Source: Tragulus kanchil (lineage: Eukaryota > Chordata > Mammalia > Artiodactyla > Tragulidae). From it: 64,000 nucleotides of DNA. The position numbers and the translations under genes were made by a program. Below the pieces are notes generated by a model. That model had not been told where the DNA came from and ran no database searches. It saw only the letters and a list, made by a program, of their open reading frames with translations. Where the stretch lies: positions 187,425,801 to 187,489,800 of the forward strand of contig JAIOJX010000025.1 in assembly GCA_022376925.1 (NCBI GenBank). Direction: 5' to 3'. Positions 1 through 10,167 of the stretch are shown here, in pieces (positions within the stretch are counted from its first letter, which is position 1; each line of letters starts with the position of its first letter).

Positions 1-251
1 CTCGGAGCATCCTGGAGCCGCACCCGAGCCACCCCAAGGGCGAGCGCGGCGCGGGCCGAGGCGGGGCGGCGGCGGCCCGGGTCGCTGACAGCGCCGCGCT
101 CCCGGGAGAGGCGGCACCGGGCGCGGCGGCCCGGCCCCGGCTCGGGCTCGGGGCGGCGGCGCCTCCCACCCCGGCCGCGCCGGCCCCGCGGGCGGCTGTC
201 AGGGCGCGAGCCGCCAGCCCGCCCGCCCGCGCCCGCCCCACCGCCGCTTAC

Positions 252-460
252 CTCGAAGTAGCCTCCGGGGGCGGCGCCGCCCGCGCCCGCGCCCGCGCCG
301 AGGGGCCCGTTGGCCGCCGCCGCGCCGCCCGGGGCCGCCAGGCCCGCGGCCTGGGAGCCGCGCAGCGCCGCCGCCGGGCCGGCCTTGCCGCCGCCCGCGC
401 CGCCGCCGCCCGCTTGTTCTTCCGGCGCTTGGCCCCGCGCTTGGCGTCGGCCGGGCTCAT
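252..460 (-). CDS. FAM193A: First coding exon of FAM193A (probable), with apparent 1-nt frame error
   Basis: A minus-strand ATG at 460-458 opens MSPADAKRGAKRRKNKR in a strong CpG island, and the exon ends at donor gtaagcgg (251-244). FAM193A is the gene that follows RNF4 in the same orientation in human, so position and strand fit. After KNKR the frame set by the ATG becomes arginine/alanine/proline-rich, as expected for a shifted GC-rich frame. The frame one base away reads a glycine/alanine-rich segment ending ANGPLGAGAG...GGYFE exactly at the donor. I infer that one G is missing in the CGGGCGG run after the KNKR codons. The gene name rests on synteny and on the look of the N-terminus, not on an alignment. 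Confidence 0.55.
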
Positions 461-695
461 GGCGGGCGGGAGGGCGCGCAGCGGGCGCGGGGCCGCGGGC
501 GGCGGCGGAGGGCGGGGAAGCGGGGCGGCGGGGGCGGCGGCGGGCGCTCGGGCCGGCCGCGGGCGGGGGCGCGGCGCGGGGTCGCCTCCGGGCGGGCAGG
601 GCCGGGCGGGCGGGCGGGAGCTGCGGGGCGGCCGCTGGGCGGGAGCAACGGCGAGTCCACCGGGCCCGGCGCCGCCGCGGACCAGAGTTAGAGTC

Positions 696-706
696 CAATA
701 TGGCGG
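696..706 (+). promoter_or_regulatory. YY1-type site (CAATATGGCGG), copy 1
   Basis: Matches the CAANATGGCGG core bound by YY1 at promoters and 5' UTRs, overlapping a CCAAT box. It lies about 240 nt upstream of the FAM193A ATG, a usual place for this element. Confidence 0.45.
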
Positions 707-750
707 ACACAAGGGGAAAGGCATCCCAGTTTGCGTCGGGGAGGGGCAGC

Positions 751-930
751 CCGCGCCCGCGCCCGCGCCGAGGGGCCCGTTGGCCGCCGCCGCGCCGCCC
801 GGGGCCGCCAGGCCCGCGGCCTGGGAGCCGCGCAGCTCCGCCGCCGGGCCGGCCTTGCCGCCGCCCGCGCCGCCGCCGCCCGCTTGTTCTTCCGGCGCTT
901 GGCCCCGCGCTTGGCGTCGGCCGGGCTCAT
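751..930 (-). pseudogene. Truncated duplicate of FAM193A exon 1
   Basis: This second copy of the exon keeps the ATG (930-928) and most of the coding part but is cut at about 751, so it lacks the GGYFE codons and the splice donor. It shares the apparent missing base with the first copy and differs from it by at least one substitution (T at about 837 against G at about 367). It is part of the 0.47-kb tandem duplication and is most likely an assembly product. Confidence 0.6.
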
Positions 931-1161
931 GGCGGGCGGGAGGGCGCGCAGCGGGCGCGGGGCCGCGGGCGGCGGCGGAGGGCGGGGAAGCGGGGCGGCG
1001 GGGGCGGCGGCGGGCGCTCGGGCCGGCCGCGGGCGGGGGCGCGCGCGGGTCGCCTCCGGGCGGGCAGGGCCGGGCGGGCGGGCGGGAGCTGCGGGGCGGC
1101 CGCTGGGCGGGAGCAACGGCGAGTCCACCGGGCCCGCGCCGCCTGGACCAGAGTTAGAGTC

Positions 1162-1172
1162 CAATATGGCGG
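1162..1172 (+). promoter_or_regulatory. YY1-type site, copy 2
   Basis: The same element, 466 nt further on, in the second copy of the 0.47-kb duplication, and about 230 nt upstream of the second ATG copy. Confidence 0.45.
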
Positions 1173-1221
1173 ACACAAGGGAAAGGGATCCCAGTTTGCG
1201 TCGGGGAGGGGGCAGCGCGGC

Positions 1222-1241
1222 GGGGAGGGGGAGGGGAGGGG
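1222..1241 (+). other. G-quadruplex-prone G tract
   Basis: Four runs of four or five G separated by single A bases, preceded by two more G runs from about 1203. It satisfies the classical intramolecular quadruplex pattern with one-base loops and lies upstream of the FAM193A first exon. Confidence 0.6.
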
Positions 1242-1468
1242 CGCCCTGCCCCCGCCTCGCTCCGCCCCCGAGCGCCGCTCCCCGGGCCGCGCCCTCCCCG
1301 CCCGCGGCGAGCGAGCCCTGGCGCGCGCGGCACGCCGGGAGCTGGGGTCCGCGCGCCCGCGCGGCGGCTCCGGGCGCCTGGGCCGGAAACCACGACTCCC
1401 GTCAGGCGGCGCGCGGCCGAGCGCCCGGACGCCGCGAGGGGCCGCGGCCGCGGAGCGGGGCGCGGAGG

Positions 1469-1476
1469 TGACGTCA
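1469..1476. promoter_or_regulatory. Palindromic CRE (TGACGTCA)
   Basis: A perfect full CREB/ATF palindrome about 0.5-1 kb upstream of the FAM193A ATG copies, inside the CpG island and close to the ZNF143-like site. It lies outside both duplicated blocks and so occurs once. Confidence 0.6.
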
Positions 1477-1498
1477 CCCCGCGCCCGCGCCGCGCGGC

Positions 1499-1518
1499 CT
1501 TCTGGGACGCGTAGTTGC
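1499..1518 (-). promoter_or_regulatory. ZNF143/THAP11-like site
   Basis: The minus strand reads ACTAC, four variable bases, then TCCCAGAAG, close to the ACTACAATTCCCAGAATGC consensus often seen at CpG-island promoters. The match is imperfect in the centre. The start of the next duplication block (1512) cuts through it, so the second copy at about 2603 lacks the TCCCAGAA half. Confidence 0.4.
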
Positions 1519-3642
1519 GCGGAGGGGCCGGGCCCGCACGGGGTCGCGTCGCCCGGGGTGAGCGAACTACAGGGCCGGCCGTGAGGAGTTCCGCCCCGTT
1601 GCCCGGCTCCCAGATGCCCCCGCGTCCCCGCCGCCGGGGCCGCAGTCCGGCCGGCCCGGGAGGCGCGGGCCCCGGGAGGCGCCGGGCAGGCAGGCCTTTG
1701 CGCCCCGCCGGGAAGGGCTCTGGGGCCTGGGCCGGCTCCAGGTTCGAATCGGCCTCCTCCAGAGGCTGGCTCCGTGACCTTGGGCCGGCCCCGCGCCTGC
1801 GTCCACTGACGCAGTGGGACTAGAGCGACCCTCGTCCTGGGCAGGGCGCTTCCGGCGGCGCCGGGAGAGCGCTGGGCCCGGCCGCCGGCCGCCGGGGCTG
1901 CCGCGATCGGCCGGACCGCGTCGTCCGCTTAGCATCGCCGGCCCGGAGGCGCCCTTCCGACCTCGCCCTCTCCCTGCGGCCCTTGCCCCGGGCGCCCGGG
2001 CTCCCGCCGCCTCGCGACCCTGCGCTGCCCCAGCGCGGTCCAGCCTGTCTCACGGCCGCGCATTCATCCAGAGAACGAGCCACGAACCGGGCCAGACCCT
2101 CCCCGGCCCTCCAGCGGGGCCGCTGCGCCTGGACGTCCTCCATCCCAGGCCCCAGGCCACCATCACCAAGCCCCAGGCTCGGGTCTGCGCTTAGGCCCGG
2201 ACCACAGGGATCCCTCACCTCGGCCCGGCGTTCTGGGGGCCCCCACCCATCGCAGACACCGAGACACGAAAGTCGTCTCACCCCCGCCCCCCGCGCTTGG
2301 TTCCACGGCTGGTGACAGGGCCGAGACGCAGAGGAGCTTGGCGCTCAGACGTGTCGTACGACAGCCTCCACTTGCGCTCTGCCCTGGGCCTGCCGGACCT
2401 CACTGGCTCGCCTTCACCCTTGCCCCAGCTGCGGCTGCAGCCTAATCCTCTGACCCGTTCTCCGTGCCACAGAAGAACCAGAATGAGCTCATACGATCAA
2501 ATCAACCGCCTGCTTAAAGCCGTACTGTGTAGGTAGAACCGCCCTCTTCCCCGGGGAGAATGACCTGCGGCGCGGGCGGCGCGGGGTGACGTGGGGGGGG
2601 TTTAGTTGCGCGGAGGGGCCGGGCCCGCACGGGGTCGCGTCGCCCGGGGTGAGCGAACTACAGGGCCGGCCGTGAGGAGTTCCGCCCCGTTGCCCGGCTC
2701 CCAGATGCCCCCGCGTCCCCGCCGCCGGGGCCGCAGTCCGGCCGGCCCGGGAGGCGCGGGCCCCGGGAGGCGCCGGGCAGGCAGGCCTTTGCGCCCCGCC
2801 GGGAAGGGCTCTGGGGCCTGGGCCGGCTCCAGGTTCGAATCGGCCTCCTCCAGAGGCTGGCTCCGTGACCTTGGGCCGGCCCCGCGCCTGCGTCCACTGA
2901 CGCAGTGGGACTAGAGCGACCCTCGTCCTGGGCAGGGCGCTTCCGGCGGCGCCGGGAGAGCGCTGGGCCCGGCCGCCGGCCGCCGGGGCTGCCGCGATCG
3001 GCCGGACCGCGTCGTCCGCTTAGCATCGCCGGCCCGGAGGCGCCCTTCCGACCTCGCCCTCTCCCTGCGGCCCTTGCCCCGGGCGCCCGGGCTCCCGCCG
3101 CCTCGCGACCCTGCGCTGCCCCAGCGCGGTCCAGCCTGTCTCACGGCCGCGCATTCATCCAGAGAACGAGCCACGAACCGGGCCAGACCCTCCCCGGCCC
3201 TCCAGCGGGGCCGCTGCGCCTGGACGTCCTCCATCCCAGGCCCCAGGCCACCATCACCAAGCCCCAGGCTCGGGTCTGCGCTTAGGCCCGGACCACAGGG
3301 ATCCCTCACCTCGGCCCGGCGTTCTGGGGGCCCCCACCCATCGCAGACACCGAGACACGAAAGTCGTCTCACCCCCGCCCCCCGCGCTTGGTTCCACGGC
3401 TGGTGACAGGGCCGAGACGCAGAGGAGCTTGGCGCTCAGACGTGTCGTACGACAGCCTCCACTTGCGCTCTGCCCTGGGCCTGCCGGACCTCACTGGCTC
3501 GCCTTCACCCTTGCCCCAGCTGCGGCTGCAGCCTAATCCTCTGACCCGTTCTCCGTGCCACAGAAGAACCAGAATGAGCTCATACGATCAAATCAACCGC
3601 CTGCTTAAAGCCGTACTGTGTAGGTAGAACCGCCCTCTTCCT
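1512..3642. repeat. Tandem duplication 2 (copies 1512-2551 and 2603-3642)
   Basis: Two copies of about 1.04 kb with constant offset 1091 and no difference that I noticed. A CpG-rich spacer of about 50 nt ending in a G8 run (2592-2600) lies between them and matches neither flank. Confidence 0.95.
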
Positions 3643-3984
3643 CCTGGGGAGTCTCTAATGACCCTGCTGCTGAAGGTGGAGTTTGACAGGGTGGGTAGGG
3701 GTGCCTGCCTGCACTCCACTGGCTGGGCAATGTTTGGGGCTGCCCTTCTCTCCACAAGTCTGGGTCAGACACTTCCCCACTCCCCGAGCCCCTGCGCTTT
3801 GTTGCCTGTCGAAGCACACTGCGCTGGACTCGAATTCCTGGTGTTCCCCAGAGAAGTCGGAGCCTGGGCACTGGAGTGCCTGTCTCCTGCACTGCTGGAC
3901 CTCAGCTCCTGCCAGGCGAGGGCTGGGCACACATCCGTCCAGTAGTTACTGGGGGAAGGAGAGACATAATAGGGACCGTGTGTC

Positions 3985-4175
3985 GAGCAGCTGTGCACCC
4001 GGCACTCGGCCGCTGCTGCTGCGTCACCTCGTGTAACCCGTACCACCATTCTCCAGATAGGCAGATGAGCCCTCTGTTGTCCTTGAGAAACTCAAGTTCA
4101 CAGGTGGCGAGGGAATTGCCCGAAGTCACCCAGGCAGTCAGAGGCCCGGATTCCAACTCAGACGGGGCTCAGGTA
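3985..4175 (-). repeat. MIR (antisense)
   Basis: CCATTCTCCAGATAGGCAGATG, GAGAAACTCAAGTTCACAG and AATTGCCCGAAGTCACCCAGG match the reversed MIR core. Further copies at 5085-5275 and 6309-6400 come from the tandem duplications. Confidence 0.75.
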
Positions 4176-4223
4176 TGACTCGGTTCCAGCAGAGCACAGG
4201 GCGGGAGAATCAAGAGTTCCTCT

Positions 4224-4437
4224 GGGGCGTCCCTGGTGGTCCAGTGGGTGAAGAGTCCGCCGTGCAGTGCAGGGCACACTGCTTGACCCCTGACCGGGGA
4301 GATCCCACGTGCCGCTGGACGGCTGGACTGGTGTGTCCAATTAGGAGCCAGCACTCTGTAGCGCGTGCGCCCAGAGCCGGGGCTCTGCAACGACAGAGGC
4401 CACTGCAATGGGAGGCCCACACAGGCCAAAGAATAAA
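4224..4437 (+). mobile_element. Lineage-specific tRNA-derived SINE, truncated
   Basis: Member of the unnamed 'GACCAATAGAAGTGGCC' SINE subfamily (full description at 54152). The 3' end is removed by a duplication junction. Repeats of the same insertion are at about 5324-5555 and 6460-6695, where the tail reads into AAATAAATAAATTAAAAAAG. Confidence 0.8.
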
Positions 4438-5166
4438 GCCCCACCCATCGCAGACACGGAAAGTCGTCTCACCCCCGCCCCCCGCGCTTGGTTCCACGGC
4501 TGGTGACAGGGCCGAGACGCAGAGGAGCTTGGCGCTCAGACGTGTCGTACGACAGCCTCCACTTGCGCTCTGCCCTGGGCCTGCCGGACCTCACTGGCTC
4601 GCCTTCACCCTTGCCCCAGCTGCGGCTGCAGCCTAATCCTCTGACCCGTTCTCCGTGCCACAGAAGAACCAGAATGAGCTCATACGATCAAATCAACCGC
4701 CTGCTTAAAGCCGTACTGTGTAGGTAGAACCGCCCTCTTCCTCCTGGGGAGTCTCTAATGACCCTGCTGCTGAAGGTGGAGTTTGACAGGGTGGGTAGGG
4801 GTGCCTGCCTGCACTCCACTGGCTGGGCAATGTTTGGGGCTGCCCTTCTCTCCACAAGTCTGGGTCAGACACTTCCCCACTCCCCGAGCCCCTGCGCTTT
4901 GTTGCCTGTCGAAGCACACTGCGCTGGACTCGAATTCCTGGTGTTCCCCAGAGAAGTCGGAGCCTGGGCACTGGAGTGCCTGTCTCCTGCACTGCTGGAC
5001 CTCAGCTCCTGCCAGGCGAGGGCTGGGCACACATCCGTCCAGTAGTTACTGGGGGAAGGAGAGACATAATAGGGACCGTGTGTCGAGCAGCTGTGCACCC
5101 GGCACTCGGCCGCTGCTGCTGCGTCACCTCGTGTAACCCGTACCACCATTCTCCAGATAGGCAGAT

Positions 5167-7453
5167 GAGCCCTCTGTTGTCCTTGAGAAACTCAAGTTCA
5201 CAGGTGGCGAGGGAATTGCCCGAAGTCACCCAGGCAGTCAGAGGCCCGGATTCCAACTCAGACGGGGCTCAGGTATGACTCGGTTCCAGCAGAGCACAGG
5301 GCGGGAGAATCAAGAGTTCCTCTGGGGCGTCCCTGGTGGTCCAGTGGGTGAAGAGTCCGCCGTGCAGTGCAGGGCACACTGCTTGACCCCTGACCGGGGA
5401 GATCCCACGTGCCGCTGGACGGCTGGACTGGTGTGTCCAATTAGGAGCCAGCACTCTGTAGCGCGTGCGCCCAGAGCCGGGGCTCTGCAACGACAGAGGC
5501 CACTGCAATGGGAGGCCCACACAGGCCAAAGAATAAAGACTCATGGAAATAAATAAATTAAAAAAGAGGCATGATGGGGAAAAGGAAAAAAAAAATGGGG
5601 ATCGCAAAGAATCATGCAGTTCTTGATAATCATCCAGAATTGAAGCCCACAGGTCATAAGCTTTGCCCACGTGGAGCTCCTAATCAGCTTTTAATCACAT
5701 TGCTTGTAAACATAAAGGAACAGTGAAGGATCACCACCAGTCATTAAGAAGCCTCAGAGATGTTTAAGGAAAGAGTCTTGAAAATTAAAAATATAGCCAA
5801 AATTGGACTTCCCTGGTAGCTGAGTGGTGAAGAGTTCACTTGCCAATGCAAGAGACATTGGTTCGATCCCTGATCTGGGAAGATTCCACATGCTGTGGAG
5901 CAACTAAGCCCATGAGCCACAACTATGGAGCCTGTACTCCAGAGCCTCGGGGCCACAAGTACTGAAGCCCATGTTCCCTACAGCCATAGTTCCACAACAA
6001 GAGAAATCACCACAACAAGAAGCCTGTTGACCTCAACTAGCGAGTAGCCCCCACTCCCTGCAACCAGAGAAGAGCCTGTAGCAGTGAAAAGCCAGAATAG
6101 CCAAAAATAAATGAATAAAATTAAAACAAAAGCATTTACCTATGTTAACAGCAATTACTTTGAAAAAAATATATAGCCAAAATTATAAAATAAATAGAAT
6201 GAATACAAGATAAGGAAATCTATTCATGAGGTAGGACAAAAATACACAGAAAATTAAATCTAACAATTTCCCCTAAGAATTCGAGGAGGACTTCTCCCGG
6301 TAGGATTTGAGCCCTCTGTTGTCCTTGAGAAACTCAAGTTCACAGGTGGCGAGGGTGCCAAGTCACCCAGGCAGTCAGAGGCCCGGATTCCAACTCAGGC
6401 GGGCTCAGGTATGACTCGGTTCCAGCAGAGCACAGGGCGGGAGAATCAAGAGTTCCTCTGGGGCGTCCCTGGTGGTCCAGTGGGTGAAGAGTCCGCCGTG
6501 CAGTGCAGGGCACACTGCTTGACCCCTGACCGGGGAGATCCCACGTGCCGCTGGACGGCTGGACTGGTGTGTCCAATTAGGAGCCAGCACTCTGTGCGCG
6601 TGCGCCCAGAGCCGGGGCTCTGCAACGACAGAGGCCACTGCAATGGGAGGCCCACACAGGCCAAAGAATAAAGACTCATGGAAATAAATAAATTAAAAAA
6701 GAGGCATGATGGGGAAAAGGAAAAAAAAAATGGGGATCGCAAAGAATCATGCAGTTCTTGATAATCATCCAGAATTGAAGCCCACAGGTCATAAGCTTTG
6801 CCCACGTGGAGCTCCTAATCAGCTTTTAATCACATTGCTTGTAAACATAAAGGAACAGTGAAGGATCACCACCAGTCATTAAGAAGCCTCAGAGATGTTT
6901 AAGGAAAGAGTCTTGAAAATTAAAAATATAGCCAAAATTGGACTTCCCTGGTAGCTGAGTGGTGAAGAGTTCACTTGCCAATGCAAGAGACATTGGTTCG
7001 ATCCCTGATCTGGGAAGATTCCACATGCTGTGGAGCAACTAAGCCCATGAGCCACAACTATGGAGCCTGTACTCCAGAGCCTCGGGGCCACAAGTACTGA
7101 AGCCCATGTTCCCTACAGCCATAGTTCCACAACAAGAGAAATCACCACAACAAGAAGCCTGTTGACCTCAACTAGCGAGTAGCCCCCACTCCCTGCAACC
7201 AGAGAAGAGCCTGTAGCAGTGAAAAGCCAGAATAGCCAAAAATAAATGAATAAAATTAAAACAAAAGCATTTACCTATGTTAACAGCAATTACTTTGAAA
7301 AAAATATATAGCCAAAATTATAAAATAAATAGAATGAATACAAGATAAGGAAATCTATTCATGAGGTAGGACAAAAATACACAGAAAATTAGAGAGAAAT
7401 GAGACTTAAAATCTCAATTTAGAAGTCTAACAATTTTCCCCTAAGAATTCGAG
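5167..7453. repeat. Tandem duplication 4 (copies 5167-6288 and 6309-7453)
   Basis: Offset about 1135-1142. Copy 1 lacks about 35 nt present near the end of copy 2 (around 7390-7425). The left part overlaps duplication 3, so MIR and SINE sequences appear three times between 4.0 and 6.7 kb. Confidence 0.93.
5805..6122 (+). mobile_element. CHR-2-type tRNA-Glu SINE
   Basis: About 315 nt with the tRNA-like head, repeated GCCACAACTA-type body units and an AAAATAAATGAATAAAATT tail, as in cetartiodactyl CHR-2/Bov-tA SINEs. A duplicate copy lies at 6940-7257. Confidence 0.8.
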
Positions 7454-7456
7454 GGG

Positions 7457-7665
7457 AGGACTTCTCTGGTGGCCCAGTGGTTAAGGATTCACCTTCCAGT
7501 GCAAGGAGCATGGGTTCAGTCCTTGGTCAGGGAATGAGATCCTACATGTGGAAGGGCAGCTAAGCCCCGTGCTGCAGTCACCCAACTACCACTCTAGACA
7601 TCGCACTGCAACCAGAGAAAGCCCTCGTGTGCAGTAAAGACCCAGCGCAGTCAGAAAATAAACAC
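7457..7665 (+). mobile_element. CHR-type tRNA-Glu SINE
   Basis: tRNA-like head followed by a diverged body. The flanks share AGAATTC and GAGGGGA-type sequence on both sides, suggesting a target-site duplication. Confidence 0.75.
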
Positions 7666-7716
7666 AGAATTCTAGAGGGGATAATGGAAGGAAATAATTT
7701 TCAAAAGAAATAACGG

Positions 7717-7885
7717 GGGACTTCCCTAGTGGTCCAGTGACTCAAACTCTGCTCTGTCTATGTAGGGGGCCCAGTTTTGATCTCTGGTAAGGAAACTAGA
7801 TCCTGCATGCCGCAACTAAAGATTCCATATGCTTCAACTAAGACCTAGTGCAGCCAAATAAGTATTTTAATTTTTAAAAAAATCT
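7717..7885 (+). mobile_element. CHR-1-type tRNA-Glu SINE, diverged
   Basis: Short SINE with GGTCCAGTG head, GGAAACTAGATCCTGCATGCC middle and CAGCCAAATAAGT tail, typical of the CHR-1 class, with many substitutions. Confidence 0.75.
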
Positions 7886-7983
7886 TAAAACTAATAATTT
7901 ACCAGAAGTAAAGACTTGGAACATCAAACTGGAAGGCAGTTATGTTCACCATTATACCAGCAACATGAACATCCAAGTTGAAA

Positions 7984-8175
7984 GAGCCCACCAAGGAGAC
8001 ACTGGTTCAATCCCTGATCTGGGAAGATCCCACATGCTGTGGAGCAACTAAGCCCATGAGCCACAACTATGGAGTCTGTGCTCTTGAGCCTTGGAGTCGC
8101 AACTACCGAAGGCCGTGTGCCCTACAGCCTGAGTTCCACAGTAAGAGAAGCCACCACAGAAAGAAGCAAGGAGGA
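7984..8175 (+). mobile_element. CHR-2-type SINE fragment
   Basis: Starts in the head region (GGTTCAATCCCTGATCTGGG) and runs through the ACTATGGAGTCTGTGCTC-type body; 5' end and tail missing. Confidence 0.7.
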
Positions 8176-8266
8176 TGGTTAACTGTAGTAAACCAGAGAT
8201 TTAAAAATAAATCTGAAATCCTTCAGAAGGAAAGCCAAGTCATATTAAACAACAAAAGGCAGGAAA

Positions 8267-8572
8267 GGGAGCTTCCCTGGTGGTTCAGTGGGTAAGGACA
8301 CCGCCTTGCAGTGCAAGGGGCACCAGTGCTATCCCTGGCCTGGGAAGATCCCACGTGCCCCGAAGCGGCTGGACTGATGTGTCCAATTACTGAGCCGGAG
8401 CTCTGGCGCGCATGCGCCCAGAGCCGGCGCTCTGAGACGACAGAGACCACCGTGATGGGAGGCCCATGGCAGCCAAAGAACAAAGACGGATGAAAATAGA
8501 GAAATGAAAGACCAATAGAAGTGGCCTGCCCACCCCCCTCCCTCCCCAACCCACTCCCCTCCTCCCTCAAAG
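8267..8572 (+). mobile_element. Lineage-specific SINE, full length with TSD
   Basis: Complete member of the subfamily described at 54152, with the C-rich 3' extension (CCCACCCCCCTCCCTCC). The flanking 12-nt duplicates AAAGGCAGGAAA are at 8255-8266 and 8573-8584. Confidence 0.88.
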
Positions 8573-9154
8573 AAAGGCAGGAAAAAAAGAATCTCACTAA
8601 ATGTCTTAATAATAACACTCAATGCTAAATAGTGATGCCAAACCTTCAAAATTCTGAAAGAAAATCACATTTAAGTAGAATTGTATAGCCAGTCAAACTG
8701 TCAATCATTTATGGAGACAAAAGACAATTGTGGACATACAGATTGGGAGAAAATATTTGGAAATGATGTGACAAGGAATTAATCTGGAAAGTTTACAGAC
8801 AGCTCATAATGCTTAACAGCATCAAACAGCCCACTCAAATGGGCAGAAGACCTATGTAGACATTTCTCCAAAGAGGACATGACCAACGGGCACATGAAAT
8901 GATGTTCAACATTGCTAATTATTAGAGAAATGCAAATTAAAACTAGAATGAGATAGTACCTCACACCAGCCAGAATGGCATTCATTTAAAAATCCACACA
9001 CACACAAAAAATCCACAAACAATAAATGTTAGAGAGGACGTGTAGAGAAGGGAACCCTCCACTACACTATTGATGGGAATGTAAATTGGTACAGCCACTA
9101 TGGAGAACAGTATGGAGGTTTCTTAAAAAAAAAAAAAAAAAAAACTAAAAATAA

Positions 9155-9435
9155 GGGCTTCCCTAGTGGTCCAGTGGGTAAAGAGTCCACCTAGCAGTGC
9201 AAGGGGCACCAGTTCAATCCCTGGCCTGGGAAGATCCCACGTGTGGCAGAGCAGCTAGGCTGGTGTGTCCAATTACAAGCCAGCGCTCTGGAGCACACGC
9301 GCCCAGAGCCAGTTCTCTGCAACGAGAGAAACCACTGCAATGGGAGGCCCACACAGGCTGAAGAATGAAGACAGATGAAAATAAATAAATTAAAAAACAA
9401 TAGAAGAGGCCGAACTTTAAAAAAATAAATAAAAC
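9155..9435 (+). mobile_element. Lineage-specific SINE inserted in L1, with TSD
   Basis: Full-length subfamily member with an A-rich tail ending near CAATAGAAGAGGCC. The 10-nt duplicates ACTAAAAATA are at 9144-9153 and 9436-9445. The host L1 resumes directly after the second duplicate. Confidence 0.88.
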
Positions 9436-9667
9436 ACTAAAAATAGAGCTACCATTTGACCCTTCAGTCCCACTTTTGGACATATATCTGGAGAAAAAAC
9501 ATGATCTGAAAGGATACGTGCACCAGAATGTGTATTGCACACTATTTACAATAGCCAAGACATAGAAGCCAGCTAAATGTCCATCGACAGAGAAATGGAT
9601 CAGCCATAAAAATGAATGAAATAAGGCCATTTGCAGCAACATGGATGAACCTTGAGAGTGTCATACT

Positions 9668-9793
9668 GAGTGAAGTAAGACAAATATTGTATGATGGCCC
9701 TTATATGTACAATCTAAAAAGAAATGATATGAGTGAAGTAAGACAAATATTGTATGATGGCCCTTATATGTACAATCTAAAAAGAAATGATAT
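9668..9793. repeat. 63-nt tandem repeat in L1 3' region
   Basis: The stretch beginning GAGTGAAGTAAGACAAATAT occurs twice, 63 nt apart, in the 3' part of an L1 remnant. It is much smaller than the kilobase duplications and could be genuine. Confidence 0.85.
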
Positions 9794-9903
9794 AAATGAA
9801 TTTACCAAACAGACAACTTTGAAAATAGGCTTATGGTTATCAGGCAGAGTGGAAGGATGGAAGGACAAAAAAGACAAAAATATCATGCAAGAATGAAGGT
9901 TAG

Positions 9904-10167
9904 GGTTTCCCTGATGGTCCAGTGGGTAAGGACACTGCCTTGCAGTGCAAGGGGCACCGGTGTGATCCCTGGCCTGGGAAGATCCCACGTGCCTCAGAGT
10001 GGCTGGACTGGTGTGTCCAACTACAGAGCCAGAGCTCTGGAGTGCATGCGCCCAGAGTCGGTGCTCTGCAATGACAGAGGCTGCTGCAATGAGAGGCCCA
10101 CAAGAGCCAAAGAACAAAGATAAATAAATGAAAGACCAATAGAAGTGGCCAAAAAAAAAAGAGAGAG
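9904..10167 (+). mobile_element. Lineage-specific SINE with TSD (short-tail form)
   Basis: Ends AGAAGTGGCC directly followed by poly(A), without the C-rich extension. The 14-nt duplicates AGAATGAAGGTTAG are at 9890-9903 and 10168-10181. A headless duplicate is at 11114-11300. Confidence 0.88.

Larger units (their letters stand above)
281..1213. repeat. Tandem duplication 1 (copies 281-748 and 751-1213)
   Basis: Two near-identical 0.46-kb copies, offset 470 falling to 466 through small indels. They contain the FAM193A exon 1 coding start and 5' leader. The block ignores the exon boundary. Confidence 0.9.
1..3645. promoter_or_regulatory. CpG island at the 5' end of FAM193A (inflated by duplication)
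   Basis: Dense CpG and over 70% GC by eye from the window edge through about 2.6 kb, then a second copy of the same sequence to 3.6 kb. Sp1-type GGGCGG boxes are numerous, and a CRE, YY1-type sites and a ZNF143-like site are present. It is a housekeeping-type TATA-less promoter for the minus-strand gene at its left edge. The long frames found in it on both strands are compositional. Confidence 0.75.
3334..5538. repeat. Tandem duplication 3 (copies 3334-4437 and 4441-5538)
   Basis: Offset 1107 at the start and 1100 after a small deletion in copy 2. The first 0.3 kb is also part of duplication 2, so that stretch (about 2250-2551) occurs three times. Each copy carries a MIR and a lineage-specific SINE; copy 1 of the SINE is cut at its 3' end by the junction. 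Confidence 0.95.
8720..9890 (+). mobile_element. L1 3' end (ORF2 terminus and 3' UTR), sense
   Basis: Decayed L1 ORF2 3' part (GACATTTCTCCAAAGAGGAC, ATGGGAATGTAAATTGGTACAG) and the tail with GCAACATGGATGAACCTTGAG. It is split by the SINE at 9155-9435 and has a 63-nt internal tandem repeat. Confidence 0.8.

Noticed and set aside
310..1584. A 424-codon open frame and several others of 100-250 codons in the left CpG island
   Set aside because: Composition is arginine/alanine/glycine/proline throughout, overlapping frames are open on both strands, and the sequence is a tandem copy. Extreme GC removes stop codons; no domain is visible.
1814..3406. Pairs of identical 100-150-codon proteins repeated at a 1091-nt interval
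   Set aside because: They are the same non-coding CpG-rich block seen twice through tandem duplication 2, with no splice or initiation context.
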